Origin: Bacillota bacterium
GTDB taxonomy: Bacteria; Bacillota; Clostridia; Acetivibrionales; DSM-1351
Direction: 5' to 3'
NCBI GenBank assembly: GCA_023409265.1
Contig: JAEYHZ010000014.1
Coordinates: 124,001 to 188,000, forward strand
DNA: 64,000 nucleotides
The notes below the pieces were generated by a model. That model saw nothing but the letters and a program-made list of their open reading frames with translations. It had not been told where the DNA came from and made no database searches. Both the position numbers and the translations under genes were made by a program. Position 1 is the first letter of the stretch. Each line of letters starts with the position of its first letter. Positions 1 to 9,213 of the stretch are shown piece after piece.

Positions 1-300
1 GGCCTCACTGTTATTGTCAAGCTCAATAGGCTCAAGTGCTTCAAATTTTTCTTCTTTCTTCAATATTCCTCTTTCGGTCATGAACTCAATAAAAGCCTCT
101 GCCTGCTGCTGATTAACATTAAAATTTTCCCCAATTGTTCTTATAGCCCTCCCCAATTCAAGATTTTCAACCATATTTATAATATTTAACGCTACATCGG
201 TGACCCTGGTCCATGTTGCAAACTTAACATTAACAAGTATTGTAAATTCTTCTTTAGCTAAACTCCTTACATTTTCTCCCTTTCTTAATATCACTTTCAT
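1..300 (-). CDS. PqqD-like RRE protein (partial, C-terminus outside window)
   Basis: Reading from an ATG at 300 toward the left edge gives 100 codons with no stop, so the C-terminus lies outside the window. The start is supported by AAGGTGGGG a few bases upstream. The protein begins MKVILRKGENVRSLA and then shows the PqqD-family pattern: a beta-rich N-terminus, a central ALNIINMVENLELGRAIRTI helix, and a winged-helix end (EAFIEFMTERGILKKEE). PqqD-like domains (RiPP recognition elements) bind leader peptides and present them to radical SAM or other tailoring enzymes. It is the last visible gene of the minus-strand operon with four radical SAM enzymes, 45 nt after the methyltransferase gene. 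Function is inferred from fold pattern and context; similarity to any one PqqD is weak by eye. Confidence 0.6.
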   Translation of the reverse strand, partial: MKVILRKGENVRSLAKEEFTILVNVKFATWTRVTDVALNIINMVENLELGRAIRTIGENFNVNQQQAEAFIEFMTERGILKKEEKFEALEPIELDNNSEA

Positions 301-345
301 TAAAACCCCACCTTATAATAGTATAGTGTACATAGCTACCCGCAT

Positions 346-1506
346 TTAAACCGAGGCAAAGATGATTGTCTCAGACCAGGATATGCACTTATGAGAAAGA
401 TATATCTTATATTCAGGTACTAAGGCTTTTATAAACATAGGAATTTCAAAAATATCTTCAGGCTTATGATAGGCGCATATGGCTAATACGGGTTTGAATT
501 TTTTTATTGTAGAAGCAGCCCCCTTTAGTGCATTCAACTCTGCTCCCTCAATGTCCATTTTTATAATATCTACCTTTGATAATCTATTCTCACTAACAAA
601 TGTATCCAGTGTTGTTACCTCGATTTCAGCATTTCCTTCCTGTTCGCTGCAGCTGGAGCTATATGACTGAGTTAAGAATTTAATTCTTTTATTTTCATTA
701 AATACTCCTTTCTGAATGGTATATATAATATTTTCCAGCCCATTCATTTCTATATTTTTTTCAAGCCCCTTCATATTCTGAATTGATGGTTCAAAGGAAT
801 AAACCCTGCCATTTTCACCAACAGCATCTGCAAACCACACTGCTGTCTCCCCCAAAAATGCTCCTGCATCAATAACAACATCTCCGGCTTTGGGTTCGCA
901 AACGCCAGTTAATAAATACTGCCTGTAAATCCAGGTATGATAAATAAGGTCAAAATCGGTACTTAATTTATACTCCTTAACCTGATATATATCCCCCTTT
1001 TTACATATGGTTTTATCAGCCAGCACTTTAAAGTATGCAGCACTTTTTGTAGGATATGGAAATAAAGCTTCAGCATTCCTAATATCCGTTATATTCAATG
1101 CAATTTTATATTTTATAAACCAATCAAAGGTTTCTTTTGACTTGCGGTCTGCAAGCATCTCATATATATGATCCAGCATAGGGAATCTATCGACGGTATA
1201 TAGCATGATGCCAGCTGAAAGTGATTTCAGAAAATTATTCGGTAAAAGCTTCATATACCTGTTCATACTTTCATTAAACCACTTACTGCTATTTACCGTA
1301 AAACCCATATGTTTAAATAAATAATAGTTCAGCCTATATATTAATTTCCATACAAACGATTTTGGCATATTGCAAAAAGCATCGACAACAAGGCGGCTTT
1401 CATCCTGTTCACTGGAGTAGTTTTTGCCTACTTTATTAAACGCTTCCTTTACCAAAGACAAGGTATGAGATTTTTCAAAATCTAATTGATCGCAGCTATA
1501 TTCCAA
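346..1506 (-). CDS. FkbM-family SAM-dependent methyltransferase
   Basis: 386 aa. The C-terminal half is a typical FkbM methyltransferase: a SAM-binding loop VVIDAGAFLGETA near residue 212, SFEPS acidic loop, a VTTLDTF segment and the family motif IIKMDIEGAE near residue 317. FkbM enzymes usually O-methylate sugars or natural products. The first ~190 residues are a helical region I do not recognise. The start is TTG, placed by AAGGTG 11 nt upstream; the nearby ATG in another frame hits a stop after six codons. It lies between a B12-radical SAM gene (59-nt gap) and the PqqD-like gene, so it is probably a tailoring enzyme of the same pathway. The substrate is unknown. Confidence 0.85.
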   Translation of the reverse strand: MEYSCDQLDFEKSHTLSLVKEAFNKVGKNYSSEQDESRLVVDAFCNMPKSFVWKLIYRLNYYLFKHMGFTVNSSKWFNESMNRYMKLLPNNFLKSLSAGIMLYTVDRFPMLDHIYEMLADRKSKETFDWFIKYKIALNITDIRNAEALFPYPTKSAAYFKVLADKTICKKGDIYQVKEYKLSTDFDLIYHTWIYRQYLLTGVCEPKAGDVVIDAGAFLGETAVWFADAVGENGRVYSFEPSIQNMKGLEKNIEMNGLENIIYTIQKGVFNENKRIKFLTQSYSSSCSEQEGNAEIEVTTLDTFVSENRLSKVDIIKMDIEGAELNALKGAASTIKKFKPVLAICAYHKPEDIFEIPMFIKALVPEYKIYLSHKCISWSETIIFASV

Positions 1507-1565
1507 AATAACACATCACCTTCAATTTAACTTGATTTTAACAAGTATATTTAAATTTTATACGC

Positions 1566-4082
1566 TCACTCCAGTGATAATCCTCTATGAGAGTTAATGA
1601 TAAATCTTGGTTTTTGATTCATCTCCTCTGATACAGTACCTACCTTCTCTAAATTGCTGTAGACCAATCCGATATAGGGCAGTTTATCAATAAATCTATT
1701 AACATAAGCAATCAGCTGTTTATCTTCCCCAGCTGAGGAATAAGCTGTTCTGTCTGCTAAAATATTTATTTTAACCGGTAACTTTATTGTTATCAGATCT
1801 GACAAATCCTCCTTTTTAAATCCCTTTACTGCAAAGACCGGGTCATAAGGCATTTTGTACTTTAGTTCTTCATATATCCGTTGTATCTCGTGTAATCTAT
1901 CCTTTAGCTCATCTATACCTAAAGTAAATACAAACTGGTCAACCTTTTCCACGTAATCCTTAAGCATGCAGCTATTATCCAAATCCGTCTGGACACCGAT
2001 ATATCGCAACCGATTTCCAATCTCATCAATATCCTGCTCTACCTTTGAACTGAAGTTATCACAAATGAGCATCATTTTATCACAATTTTGGGAGGTCAGA
2101 TATTTAACTGCATCTTTTGCTGCTATGCTTCCATCTGATGTATTATTTATATTCCAACAAATTGTTTCATCCTTCTGAATATGTAATAATGCTGAAGCCT
2201 CATTCCATATAGGAATATTAAGATCTTCATATTTTACAATATCACGTTCAATCAAATATTGCAGAAATCTGTAAAAATCCTCGGGCTTAATTTTAAAGTT
2301 TGTTTCTATGCGGTCATTTGTTATAAAATCCATATTGAGAACCTGATGCAGCATTTCGTGACTATCTTTATTAAGAACAACGAAGCTGTTATTTGATAGA
2401 TTTCTATAGCTGTAATTACCGTTTTCCATATTGGTTTTTACATAGGGATTTAAAAAATACTTCCACAATGGCTCCTTCTTCGCATTGAACTCATTTTTAA
2501 CCTGTATCAGAAGCTTTCTGATTTTAGCGTTACTGCTCTTCCATTCATTTCTAATTATATTGGCTTTGCAATCAATATCCTCCTCATTCTCTAAAACTGA
2601 TATCAAATGCTTTAAATAATCAAGTGACCGCCGTAAACTTGTTTCTTTGACATCATTAAGAAATTTCTGATAATGCAAAAGCTCATACCGTTTGCTCCAG
2701 GGTTTAAGATAATAGTTTCTAAAGCAACGTGAAAATGCTGCAAAGTTGTAAATAAACCAGTGATCCTCCTCAATAAATTTTGCCAGAATTTCCGATTTAC
2801 GATCTGTAAAATAAAATTCGGGCTTTCTGAATGAGGAATGGTCAAATACACTATACTCCTGTTTAAATATATCTCCTGAGTTATCATTAAAAAACGCTGT
2901 TCCCGGATATCTCTGTAAAAAAGTGGCTTTAAAATAATCAATACAGTCATACTTCTCCAGGAACTTAATGTTTCTGGAAATATCAACCAATCTTGTATGC
3001 GGAGTAAATGAAATATGCCCCAGAGTAGGCAGAATACCCTTACTTTTTAACAAGTCAATTGCTTTGCAATTACATTCATACTTAACAAGCTTATTAAAGA
3101 AATCCAGTTCGGACTGGCTGAAGTTTTCGACCCCGAGAAATACCGAATTAAGTCCGGCTTTTTTTAATAGCTCAAAGAGCTGAGGTTCAACATCATCAAC
3201 ACGGCAGGAAATATAGAAGTTTACTTTCAGATCTCTTCTTATTATTTCTTTTGCAATTTCTTCTGCCCTGATTTTACCTCTTTTTCCTATACCGATGAAA
3301 TTATCGTCACATATTGAAAATGCAAGCGGATTATACTTCTTTTGAAGGTATTCCATTTCATCAACAACATTTTTAGCCGACCTGGCACGCCAGGCTCCGC
3401 CTTTTTTATCACCATAAAAAGCTTTGATGTCACAGAAATTACAGGTACCATAACAGCCCCTGCTTGTGTATAAATGTATAGTATCTATCTTCCTGCCTTC
3501 CCTGACTTTTTCATCAATAAAGTCTTTGCTGGGGAAAGGCATTGCATCAAGGTTATCTATAAGTGGTCTTGAAGGACTCAAACAAACTTCATTCCCCATT
3601 TTATATGCCAATCCGTAAATATCGCTCCAGCTTTCTCCTTTGATAACCTTCTGGCATAGTTCCAGCAGTGTTAATTCGCCTTCACCCCTGATCACACTAT
3701 CTAAATTTTCAAATCTTTCCAGCAGGTCTTTGTAGGTATTTGTTACACAGTGTCCGCCGCAAGTAATATGTATGCCCTTATTTGTACTTTTTATTTTATC
3801 GCACAGTTCGCCTAAAATACTGGCTGAAAAATCGAAAAGTGAAAAACCTACAAGCTTATAGCCGCCTCTTGAAACCTCGTCGGCTATATCCTGAACTCTT
3901 AATTTTTTAGCAAAGGCATCGATAATTTTAACCGATATACTATTGGCTCGCAGTACAGCCGCCAAAGTTTCCAGTCCCAAGTGTTCCGAATAGTCTGCCG
4001 AACCTGAAACCTCCCTGTCAATAACAAAATACCTGTTAAACGGGAATGGCAAATTAACTAATAAGACTTCCTCTTTACTCAT
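1566..4082 (-). CDS. B12-binding radical SAM protein with long C-terminal extension (copy 1)
   Basis: 838 aa. Residues 1-150 form a cobalamin-binding Rossmann-type domain (start LLVNLPFPFNRY; VIRGEGELTLLEL at its end). The radical SAM core follows, with the [4Fe-4S] motif CYGTCNFC at C210, C214 and C217 and FSICDDNFIG downstream. About 380 residues follow the core. They include a helical stretch, a PqqD/RRE-like winged-helix segment around 565-617 (FVVLNKDSHEML to IVKYEDL) and an alpha/beta C-terminus. Class B enzymes of this architecture methylate unactivated carbon or phosphorus, or make C-C bonds. The next gene upstream is a clear paralogue of equal length, so the pair arose by tandem duplication. 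The ATG start has AGGTG upstream. The exact reaction cannot be read from the sequence. Confidence 0.88.
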   Translation of the reverse strand: MSKEEVLLVNLPFPFNRYFVIDREVSGSADYSEHLGLETLAAVLRANSISVKIIDAFAKKLRVQDIADEVSRGGYKLVGFSLFDFSASILGELCDKIKSTNKGIHITCGGHCVTNTYKDLLERFENLDSVIRGEGELTLLELCQKVIKGESWSDIYGLAYKMGNEVCLSPSRPLIDNLDAMPFPSKDFIDEKVREGRKIDTIHLYTSRGCYGTCNFCDIKAFYGDKKGGAWRARSAKNVVDEMEYLQKKYNPLAFSICDDNFIGIGKRGKIRAEEIAKEIIRRDLKVNFYISCRVDDVEPQLFELLKKAGLNSVFLGVENFSQSELDFFNKLVKYECNCKAIDLLKSKGILPTLGHISFTPHTRLVDISRNIKFLEKYDCIDYFKATFLQRYPGTAFFNDNSGDIFKQEYSVFDHSSFRKPEFYFTDRKSEILAKFIEEDHWFIYNFAAFSRCFRNYYLKPWSKRYELLHYQKFLNDVKETSLRRSLDYLKHLISVLENEEDIDCKANIIRNEWKSSNAKIRKLLIQVKNEFNAKKEPLWKYFLNPYVKTNMENGNYSYRNLSNNSFVVLNKDSHEMLHQVLNMDFITNDRIETNFKIKPEDFYRFLQYLIERDIVKYEDLNIPIWNEASALLHIQKDETICWNINNTSDGSIAAKDAVKYLTSQNCDKMMLICDNFSSKVEQDIDEIGNRLRYIGVQTDLDNSCMLKDYVEKVDQFVFTLGIDELKDRLHEIQRIYEELKYKMPYDPVFAVKGFKKEDLSDLITIKLPVKINILADRTAYSSAGEDKQLIAYVNRFIDKLPYIGLVYSNLEKVGTVSEEMNQKPRFIINSHRGLSLE

Positions 4083-4132
4083 TCTTTACACCTGCCTTTT
4101 TTATATTCACTTTGAGTATGCTGATTATGCTA

Positions 4133-6646
4133 TTATTTACTGTATATGTAAACGGACTTGTTGCAACCGATATATGTCTTTTGCCTTCTGTTATCTGAAT
4201 AGCCATAATAAAATTTTTCAAGGTCACCATAAACCAGAGCAATATTAGAATCACTTTCTGCAAGCATTGAAATTTCTTTATACTGATTTAGGCTGCAATA
4301 ATCCTCTGTTCCGCTATATAAAATTTTTACTTCGGTCTGAATATCCATATTACCAATGACTTCAAGAATATTGCTTCCAAATTCTTTTATCAGAAATACA
4401 GGTGCTTCAGGCATTTTCGAACTAAGCTCTTTATGTAAATCCAAAATCATTTTACTGCTGTCTAAAAGATCATTAACAGAAATAACAAAAATGAACTGGT
4501 CAAAAAAGTCGGTGTATTCTCTGAGTTCACTATAATTATGCATGCTTGTCTCTAAAGCCATATAATTTAAATACGAGGCCAGCCTATTGACGGCCTCTAA
4601 CATTTGACCGTTAATTCTTTGAGAGGATATTTTCAGACTCGAGAATTCGTTCTTTATGAGTAGCTTAGCAATTTTGTATACATCTGAGTTATCTATGGCA
4701 TCACTATTGACATCCCAGCAAACGATTTCGTTTTTAGTGAGATAAAATTGTTTAGACAGCTTCTCCCATTTGGAAATGCTAATATTTTCATAATCTATTA
4801 TATACCTGTCGAAAAGGTACTTAATCAATCCAATGAATTCGGTACCGGATATGCAGAGTTTTTCTAAAATACTCTCGTAAGTCATACTATTGAGATTACA
4901 TAAAGCTTGAATTATATTGTGGTTCCTGTCATCAACAATTACGTACGAATCGCTTATTGTATTGATATACCTAATCCTACCGTTATTCTGAGGTACAATA
5001 ATTACATTAGGACTCAAATAAAATCTCCATAGCGCTCTTTTCCCCTTCAGTAAGAAACTTTTTACTTCCGAAAGGAAATTCCTGACCAGCCTGACTTCAC
5101 TATCCCAGCATGCTTTAAGCCTCTTGAGTCTGTTGGATGGATCTGTAAATTCCGCACCATTTAAAGTATGGATAATGTTTTCAATATAAGTAACATTTAA
5201 ATTTACATTATTATTACTGATCCGACCTATGTACAGATCATACAAAGAATATTCGTGCAGTTCCTCTGCCATGCTCAGCAATTTTTTACATTTTCTTAAT
5301 GTATTAAAACCTCTTAAAGTTAAATATTGACTACGTATTATTTCTGCAAGCTGAGATGCCTTATCATCAAAAATATTGTATCCTGTCTTACCGTTTAACG
5401 GATAATCGAATATGTTAAAATCGCTATCCAGCATACCGGGAGTCTCATTCATGTCAAAGGCACTTCCGACTATCCTGTTAATAAATGTAAATTTTCCTTC
5501 ATCCATCATGCCATACTTTTTTAAGTACTTTATATTTCTTTTTATATCTTCAAGGCGAGTATTAGGAGTAAACATAATAAATCCAGCTGATATCGCGATG
5601 TTCATTTTTTGAAGAAATTCAATAGTCTTAAAACTATCGTCGCACCTAATAAGCTTATTAAAAAAGTCCAGTTCTCTATTGCTGAAAGATTCTATTCCAA
5701 GAAACACCTCTACCAGCCCTGCTTTTATCAACAAATAAAAAAGTGCCGGCTCAACATCATTAACACGACAGCTTATCATAAATGATATCTTTAAATCGCG
5801 CTTTATAATTTCTTGAGCTATTTCGATTACACGCAGCTTGCCGCGTTTGCCAATTCCAATAAAATTATCGTCAACAAACATAAAGCGGTTGGGTTTATAT
5901 TTACTATTCAGGTATTCAAGCTCATCAACAACATTTTTTGCGGACCGCGCACGCCAAGCAGGTCCTGTTTTATCATAAAAGGCCTTGATACTGCAAAAGG
6001 TACACGTGCCGTAACAGCCTCTGCTGCTGTATATGTTGATGGTATCAATACTCTTTCCTTTATGCAGCTTGTTATCCAGGAAATCCCTGGACGGGTAAGG
6101 AAGTAAATCCAAATCCGTAATCATTTCTCTGTGAGGGCTTAAAGAGACGACACCATCTTTGCGGTATGCCATCCCGGGAATCTGCCTCCAATCTTCGTTA
6201 GCTATAACTTTTGAAGCTAATTCACATAATGTATGCTCACCCTCACCTCTTATGACACTATCCAGAGCATCAAAGTGTTCCAAAATAAGCTTATAAGAGC
6301 CTGTTACGAAATGTCCTCCGCAAGTTAAGTGTATATTCTTCCTTAATTGTTTAATACTTTTGCAGATATCACCAAGTAAGTTTACAGAAAATTGAAATAA
6401 TGAGAATCCTACCAATTTATACTCGTTATCTATTATTTCACTTATTATATCCTCAACGCTCAAGCTTTCAGCATGAGCGTCAATAATCCTAACCGAAAAA
6501 CCGTTTACTCTTAGCACTGAGGCAAGAGATTCCAGACCTAAATGCTCTTCGTAGTCCTTTTTCTCAAAATATGTGTTATATCTACTAAAAGGAAAAGGAA
6601 GATTGACCAATAAAATTTGTATGGATTTTTTTTCAGCCTCCAGCAT
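4133..6646 (-). CDS. B12-binding radical SAM protein with long C-terminal extension (copy 2)
   Basis: 837 aa from the ATG at 6646, chosen because GGAGG lies 7 nt upstream; the open frame runs further upstream without a ribosome site. The domain order matches its neighbour: B12-binding domain 1-150 (ILLVNLPFPFSRYN, VIRGEGEHTLCEL), radical SAM core with CYGTCTFC at C211, C215 and C218 and FMFVDDNFIG, then a long C-terminal region with an RRE-like segment near 567-618 (YVIVDDRNHNII to IIDYENI). Similarity to copy 1 runs end to end but is far from identity, so the two have probably diverged to act on different positions or substrates. A 50-nt gap separates the two genes. Function is inferred from family. 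Confidence 0.88.
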   Translation of the reverse strand: MLEAEKKSIQILLVNLPFPFSRYNTYFEKKDYEEHLGLESLASVLRVNGFSVRIIDAHAESLSVEDIISEIIDNEYKLVGFSLFQFSVNLLGDICKSIKQLRKNIHLTCGGHFVTGSYKLILEHFDALDSVIRGEGEHTLCELASKVIANEDWRQIPGMAYRKDGVVSLSPHREMITDLDLLPYPSRDFLDNKLHKGKSIDTINIYSSRGCYGTCTFCSIKAFYDKTGPAWRARSAKNVVDELEYLNSKYKPNRFMFVDDNFIGIGKRGKLRVIEIAQEIIKRDLKISFMISCRVNDVEPALFYLLIKAGLVEVFLGIESFSNRELDFFNKLIRCDDSFKTIEFLQKMNIAISAGFIMFTPNTRLEDIKRNIKYLKKYGMMDEGKFTFINRIVGSAFDMNETPGMLDSDFNIFDYPLNGKTGYNIFDDKASQLAEIIRSQYLTLRGFNTLRKCKKLLSMAEELHEYSLYDLYIGRISNNNVNLNVTYIENIIHTLNGAEFTDPSNRLKRLKACWDSEVRLVRNFLSEVKSFLLKGKRALWRFYLSPNVIIVPQNNGRIRYINTISDSYVIVDDRNHNIIQALCNLNSMTYESILEKLCISGTEFIGLIKYLFDRYIIDYENISISKWEKLSKQFYLTKNEIVCWDVNSDAIDNSDVYKIAKLLIKNEFSSLKISSQRINGQMLEAVNRLASYLNYMALETSMHNYSELREYTDFFDQFIFVISVNDLLDSSKMILDLHKELSSKMPEAPVFLIKEFGSNILEVIGNMDIQTEVKILYSGTEDYCSLNQYKEISMLAESDSNIALVYGDLEKFYYGYSDNRRQKTYIGCNKSVYIYSK

Positions 6647-6715
6647 TAATAACCTCCGTAGTGGTATACATTTGATTCGTAAGTTATAGCTCCGAACTGT
6701 ATTCTCCAAATATAG

Positions 6716-8194
6716 CTATTTCCCTATTTTATTTTCAAAAAACCTGTCTAGCACCAGCTTTCTCTTATCCACCGGTAATTTTAATGTAACCTCTTCCAAA
6801 ACACCGTTTTCACGTAAGAAGACAGTTATTTCCTTAATAAAATCTGAAAATACATTCTTGTAATATTTCTCGCAAAGCGTTCTTACATATGAACGCAAGT
6901 ACTCATCGCATTCACTGTGTGACCAGAATACACTTATTGGATTTATCATGCTTTCAGCAAAATCAATTTCCTCTTTTGTCATTGTGCTTGATTTTACTAC
7001 CCTGTTCATTCTCTGAGAATCGTATTCATACTTGTACTTTTCACGATTGTTATATAGGCTTGTATTAGGATAGAGCTTGAGCATTCCGCAGGTAATCTTT
7101 ATATCCCCAAGATTGTAGCAGAAGTCAAGTGAATTGCAGAAGTCATCCAGTGTTTCCTCCGGAAGCCCTATAATAAGGTCTACAACCATAAACATATTGG
7201 TCACTTTTAATTTATCGATATTTTGAATAAATTTCTCTCTGTCATGATAACGGTTAATTCTTTTCAATGTTTCTAAATTACTTGTTTGCAGACCAATCTC
7301 TATAGATGTAAATCCGGCTTCCCTCATCAAGCTTATGATTTCATCATTTAAAAGCTCAACTTTTATTTCGCACATAAAATTGAAATCTGATTTAAGAGCA
7401 ATAATTTCTTTAAGGATTTCCATGCTGCGGCTAATGTCAAAATTAAAGGTTGGATCTAAAATAATTATTTTATTTAATCCAATATCTCTAAGATAGGTTA
7501 TATCACTAATAATATTCCTGATTGCTCTTTGCTTGAGCGACGGTTGAAATGCAGATTGACCCGTTATACAATATGCACACCTGAAAGGGCATCCTCTTGC
7601 TGTCTCAAGAGATGCAAACCCGAATTTTCTCGTTTCCTCAACAAGCTTGGGATTGTCCTCATAAGGATTTGGCAAATCGTCAATTTCTATTAAATAGTCA
7701 TTAGTACGTATATTGGAAAAAATTCCACCGCTTGTATTTTTACCTATTATCCCGGGAATTTCAGATATCATATCAAAAGTTTTATCAAAAAGATTATTTA
7801 TCAATTCTGCGAAAGCACGTTCTCCTTCACCGACTATAAGGTAATCTGCCATATCAGTTTTGACCATTTTTAAGAGTTCTTCATCTGTATATGAAATACT
7901 CGGACCTCCAAGTACAATCTTTACCGATGGATAAATACCCTTTATTTCCTTACATAAGGACTTCATTGATCCGATATTCCAAACATAGCACCCTAAACCT
8001 ATCAAATCCGGTTTTTCTGAGGCAATCAGTTTCATGATTCTGAAGTGCTGATAATTTTCGAAATATTTGACCTTTATGTCTATATCTCGTGTGGGATAGG
8101 TTTTGTAATAATATGCAGATATCAGATATTGGCCCAGTGGAGGAACAATAGTATTAGAATTTATTGTTATCAGTAATATTTTCAGAACTGTCAC
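6716..8194 (-). CDS. B12-binding radical SAM protein, shorter form
   Basis: 492 aa. It has an N-terminal B12-binding domain (LGCYVWNIG near 68-75, VLGGPSISYT near 94, VGEGERAF near 121) and a radical SAM core with CPFRCAYC at C202, C206 and C209. The elements IEIGLQTSN and VDLIIGLPEETLDDF are typical of class B methyltransferase-like radical SAM enzymes. It lacks the long extension of its two neighbours. The start is uncertain: the GTG at 8194 touches AAGGAT with almost no spacing, whereas CTG three codons later would give a normal 9-nt spacing and the usual beginning KILLITIN. It sits 69 nt upstream of copy 2 in the same operon. The substrate is unknown. Confidence 0.87.
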   Translation of the reverse strand: MTVLKILLITINSNTIVPPLGQYLISAYYYKTYPTRDIDIKVKYFENYQHFRIMKLIASEKPDLIGLGCYVWNIGSMKSLCKEIKGIYPSVKIVLGGPSISYTDEELLKMVKTDMADYLIVGEGERAFAELINNLFDKTFDMISEIPGIIGKNTSGGIFSNIRTNDYLIEIDDLPNPYEDNPKLVEETRKFGFASLETARGCPFRCAYCITGQSAFQPSLKQRAIRNIISDITYLRDIGLNKIIILDPTFNFDISRSMEILKEIIALKSDFNFMCEIKVELLNDEIISLMREAGFTSIEIGLQTSNLETLKRINRYHDREKFIQNIDKLKVTNMFMVVDLIIGLPEETLDDFCNSLDFCYNLGDIKITCGMLKLYPNTSLYNNREKYKYEYDSQRMNRVVKSSTMTKEEIDFAESMINPISVFWSHSECDEYLRSYVRTLCEKYYKNVFSDFIKEITVFLRENGVLEEVTLKLPVDKRKLVLDRFFENKIGK

Positions 8195-8240
8195 ATCCTT
8201 TTTAATATTGACATAAAAATAAATGTAATATATACCATTT

Positions 8241-9200
8241 CTATTCTATACTTGAATGAATCTGAGAATGGCAAGCAGATAAGCATCCTTTGCATTTGCC
8301 ATTCATAGCAGCTTTGCAAAATTCAATATACTGGTTTGAAATTAAGATATCCTTTATTGATATCTCCTTTATATTTCCCAGCAGCACAGGGTCTCCCCAG
8401 CAAGGATAAACCCCTCCGCTACTGTCAATACTACAGCCATATGACGGATCCGGGCATCCTGAAACTGGAACCATTTTTTCTCCCTCAAAATATTTCGGTA
8501 TTTTCAGCAGGTAGTCTTCAGCAGGTATATCTACCTTGGCCTCTTTTGAGTAAGAAATAATTTTTTCCAATTCTTCTTGTATATCTGGAATCAATTCCTT
8601 AGATATTTCAAATTCGTCTCTGCGTTTTTCCAGGTTTCTCTCAAAAAGCATTTTACCGTCAAAAGGATTAATAGAAATAATTTTCACTCCGATTTGCTCA
8701 ACCAGATATTTTATAAATTGATAAATAAACCTATAGTTATACTTAGAAAGAGTTATGCCGACTTTTATAATATCCATTTTAGCAGAGTATTTCTGAAAAT
8801 GTTTTATTGCCTCGATGGCTTTTTTATAAGATCCCTGTCCTCTTATTTTATCGTTTAATTCTTCAAACCCTTCCAAAGAAATAACGACTCCGTTTAACCC
8901 GCAGTCTACCAGCATTGCCGCCTCTTCTTCACGTATTAAGACCCCGTTAGTCATCATCAGTGTTTTTAAGGATAGAGTTTTTGAAAGAGCTATGATATCA
9001 AAAATATCTTTTCTGGTCATCGGTTCTCCACCAGATAACTCCAATTGTTCCAGCCCCATGTCCGAAGCCTCTTTTAAAAATACACTGATTTGTTCTAATG
9101 TAAGCTGTTTTGTTATTATGGTACTTAGTCGGTAATCACACATTCTGCATCGTAAATTACAGTGTTTTGATACCAATAGATTTACTCTTTTCAATTTCAA
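8241..9200 (-). CDS. Radical SAM protein with SPASM/twitch-like C-terminus
   Basis: 319 aa. The radical SAM motif is CNLRCRMC at C14, C18 and C21, followed by the SAM-binding LELSGGEPMTR and IRGQGSYKKAIEAI elements. The C-terminus has seven cysteines (C249, C256, C267, C295, C303, C306, C310) around GVYPCWGDPVLLGN, as in SPASM/twitch domains that bind auxiliary iron-sulfur clusters. Such enzymes often modify ribosomal peptides (thioether, C-C or epimer formation), and others act on small molecules. The start is TTG, fixed by AAGGGGTG 7 nt upstream. It begins 13 nt after the glycosyltransferase gene ends, so the two are co-transcribed. A peptide substrate is plausible given the PqqD-like protein in the operon but is not shown. 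Confidence 0.87.
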   Translation of the reverse strand: MKLKRVNLLVSKHCNLRCRMCDYRLSTIITKQLTLEQISVFLKEASDMGLEQLELSGGEPMTRKDIFDIIALSKTLSLKTLMMTNGVLIREEEAAMLVDCGLNGVVISLEGFEELNDKIRGQGSYKKAIEAIKHFQKYSAKMDIIKVGITLSKYNYRFIYQFIKYLVEQIGVKIISINPFDGKMLFERNLEKRRDEFEISKELIPDIQEELEKIISYSKEAKVDIPAEDYLLKIPKYFEGEKMVPVSGCPDPSYGCSIDSSGGVYPCWGDPVLLGNIKEISIKDILISNQYIEFCKAAMNGKCKGCLSACHSQIHSSIE

Positions 9201-9213
9201 ATTATTTCACCCC

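Noticed and set aside
6647..6709. Longer start for the second large B12 radical SAM protein
   Set aside because: The extra 21 residues lack a ribosome site and are absent from the paralogue, whereas the ATG at 6646 has GGAGG at good spacing.
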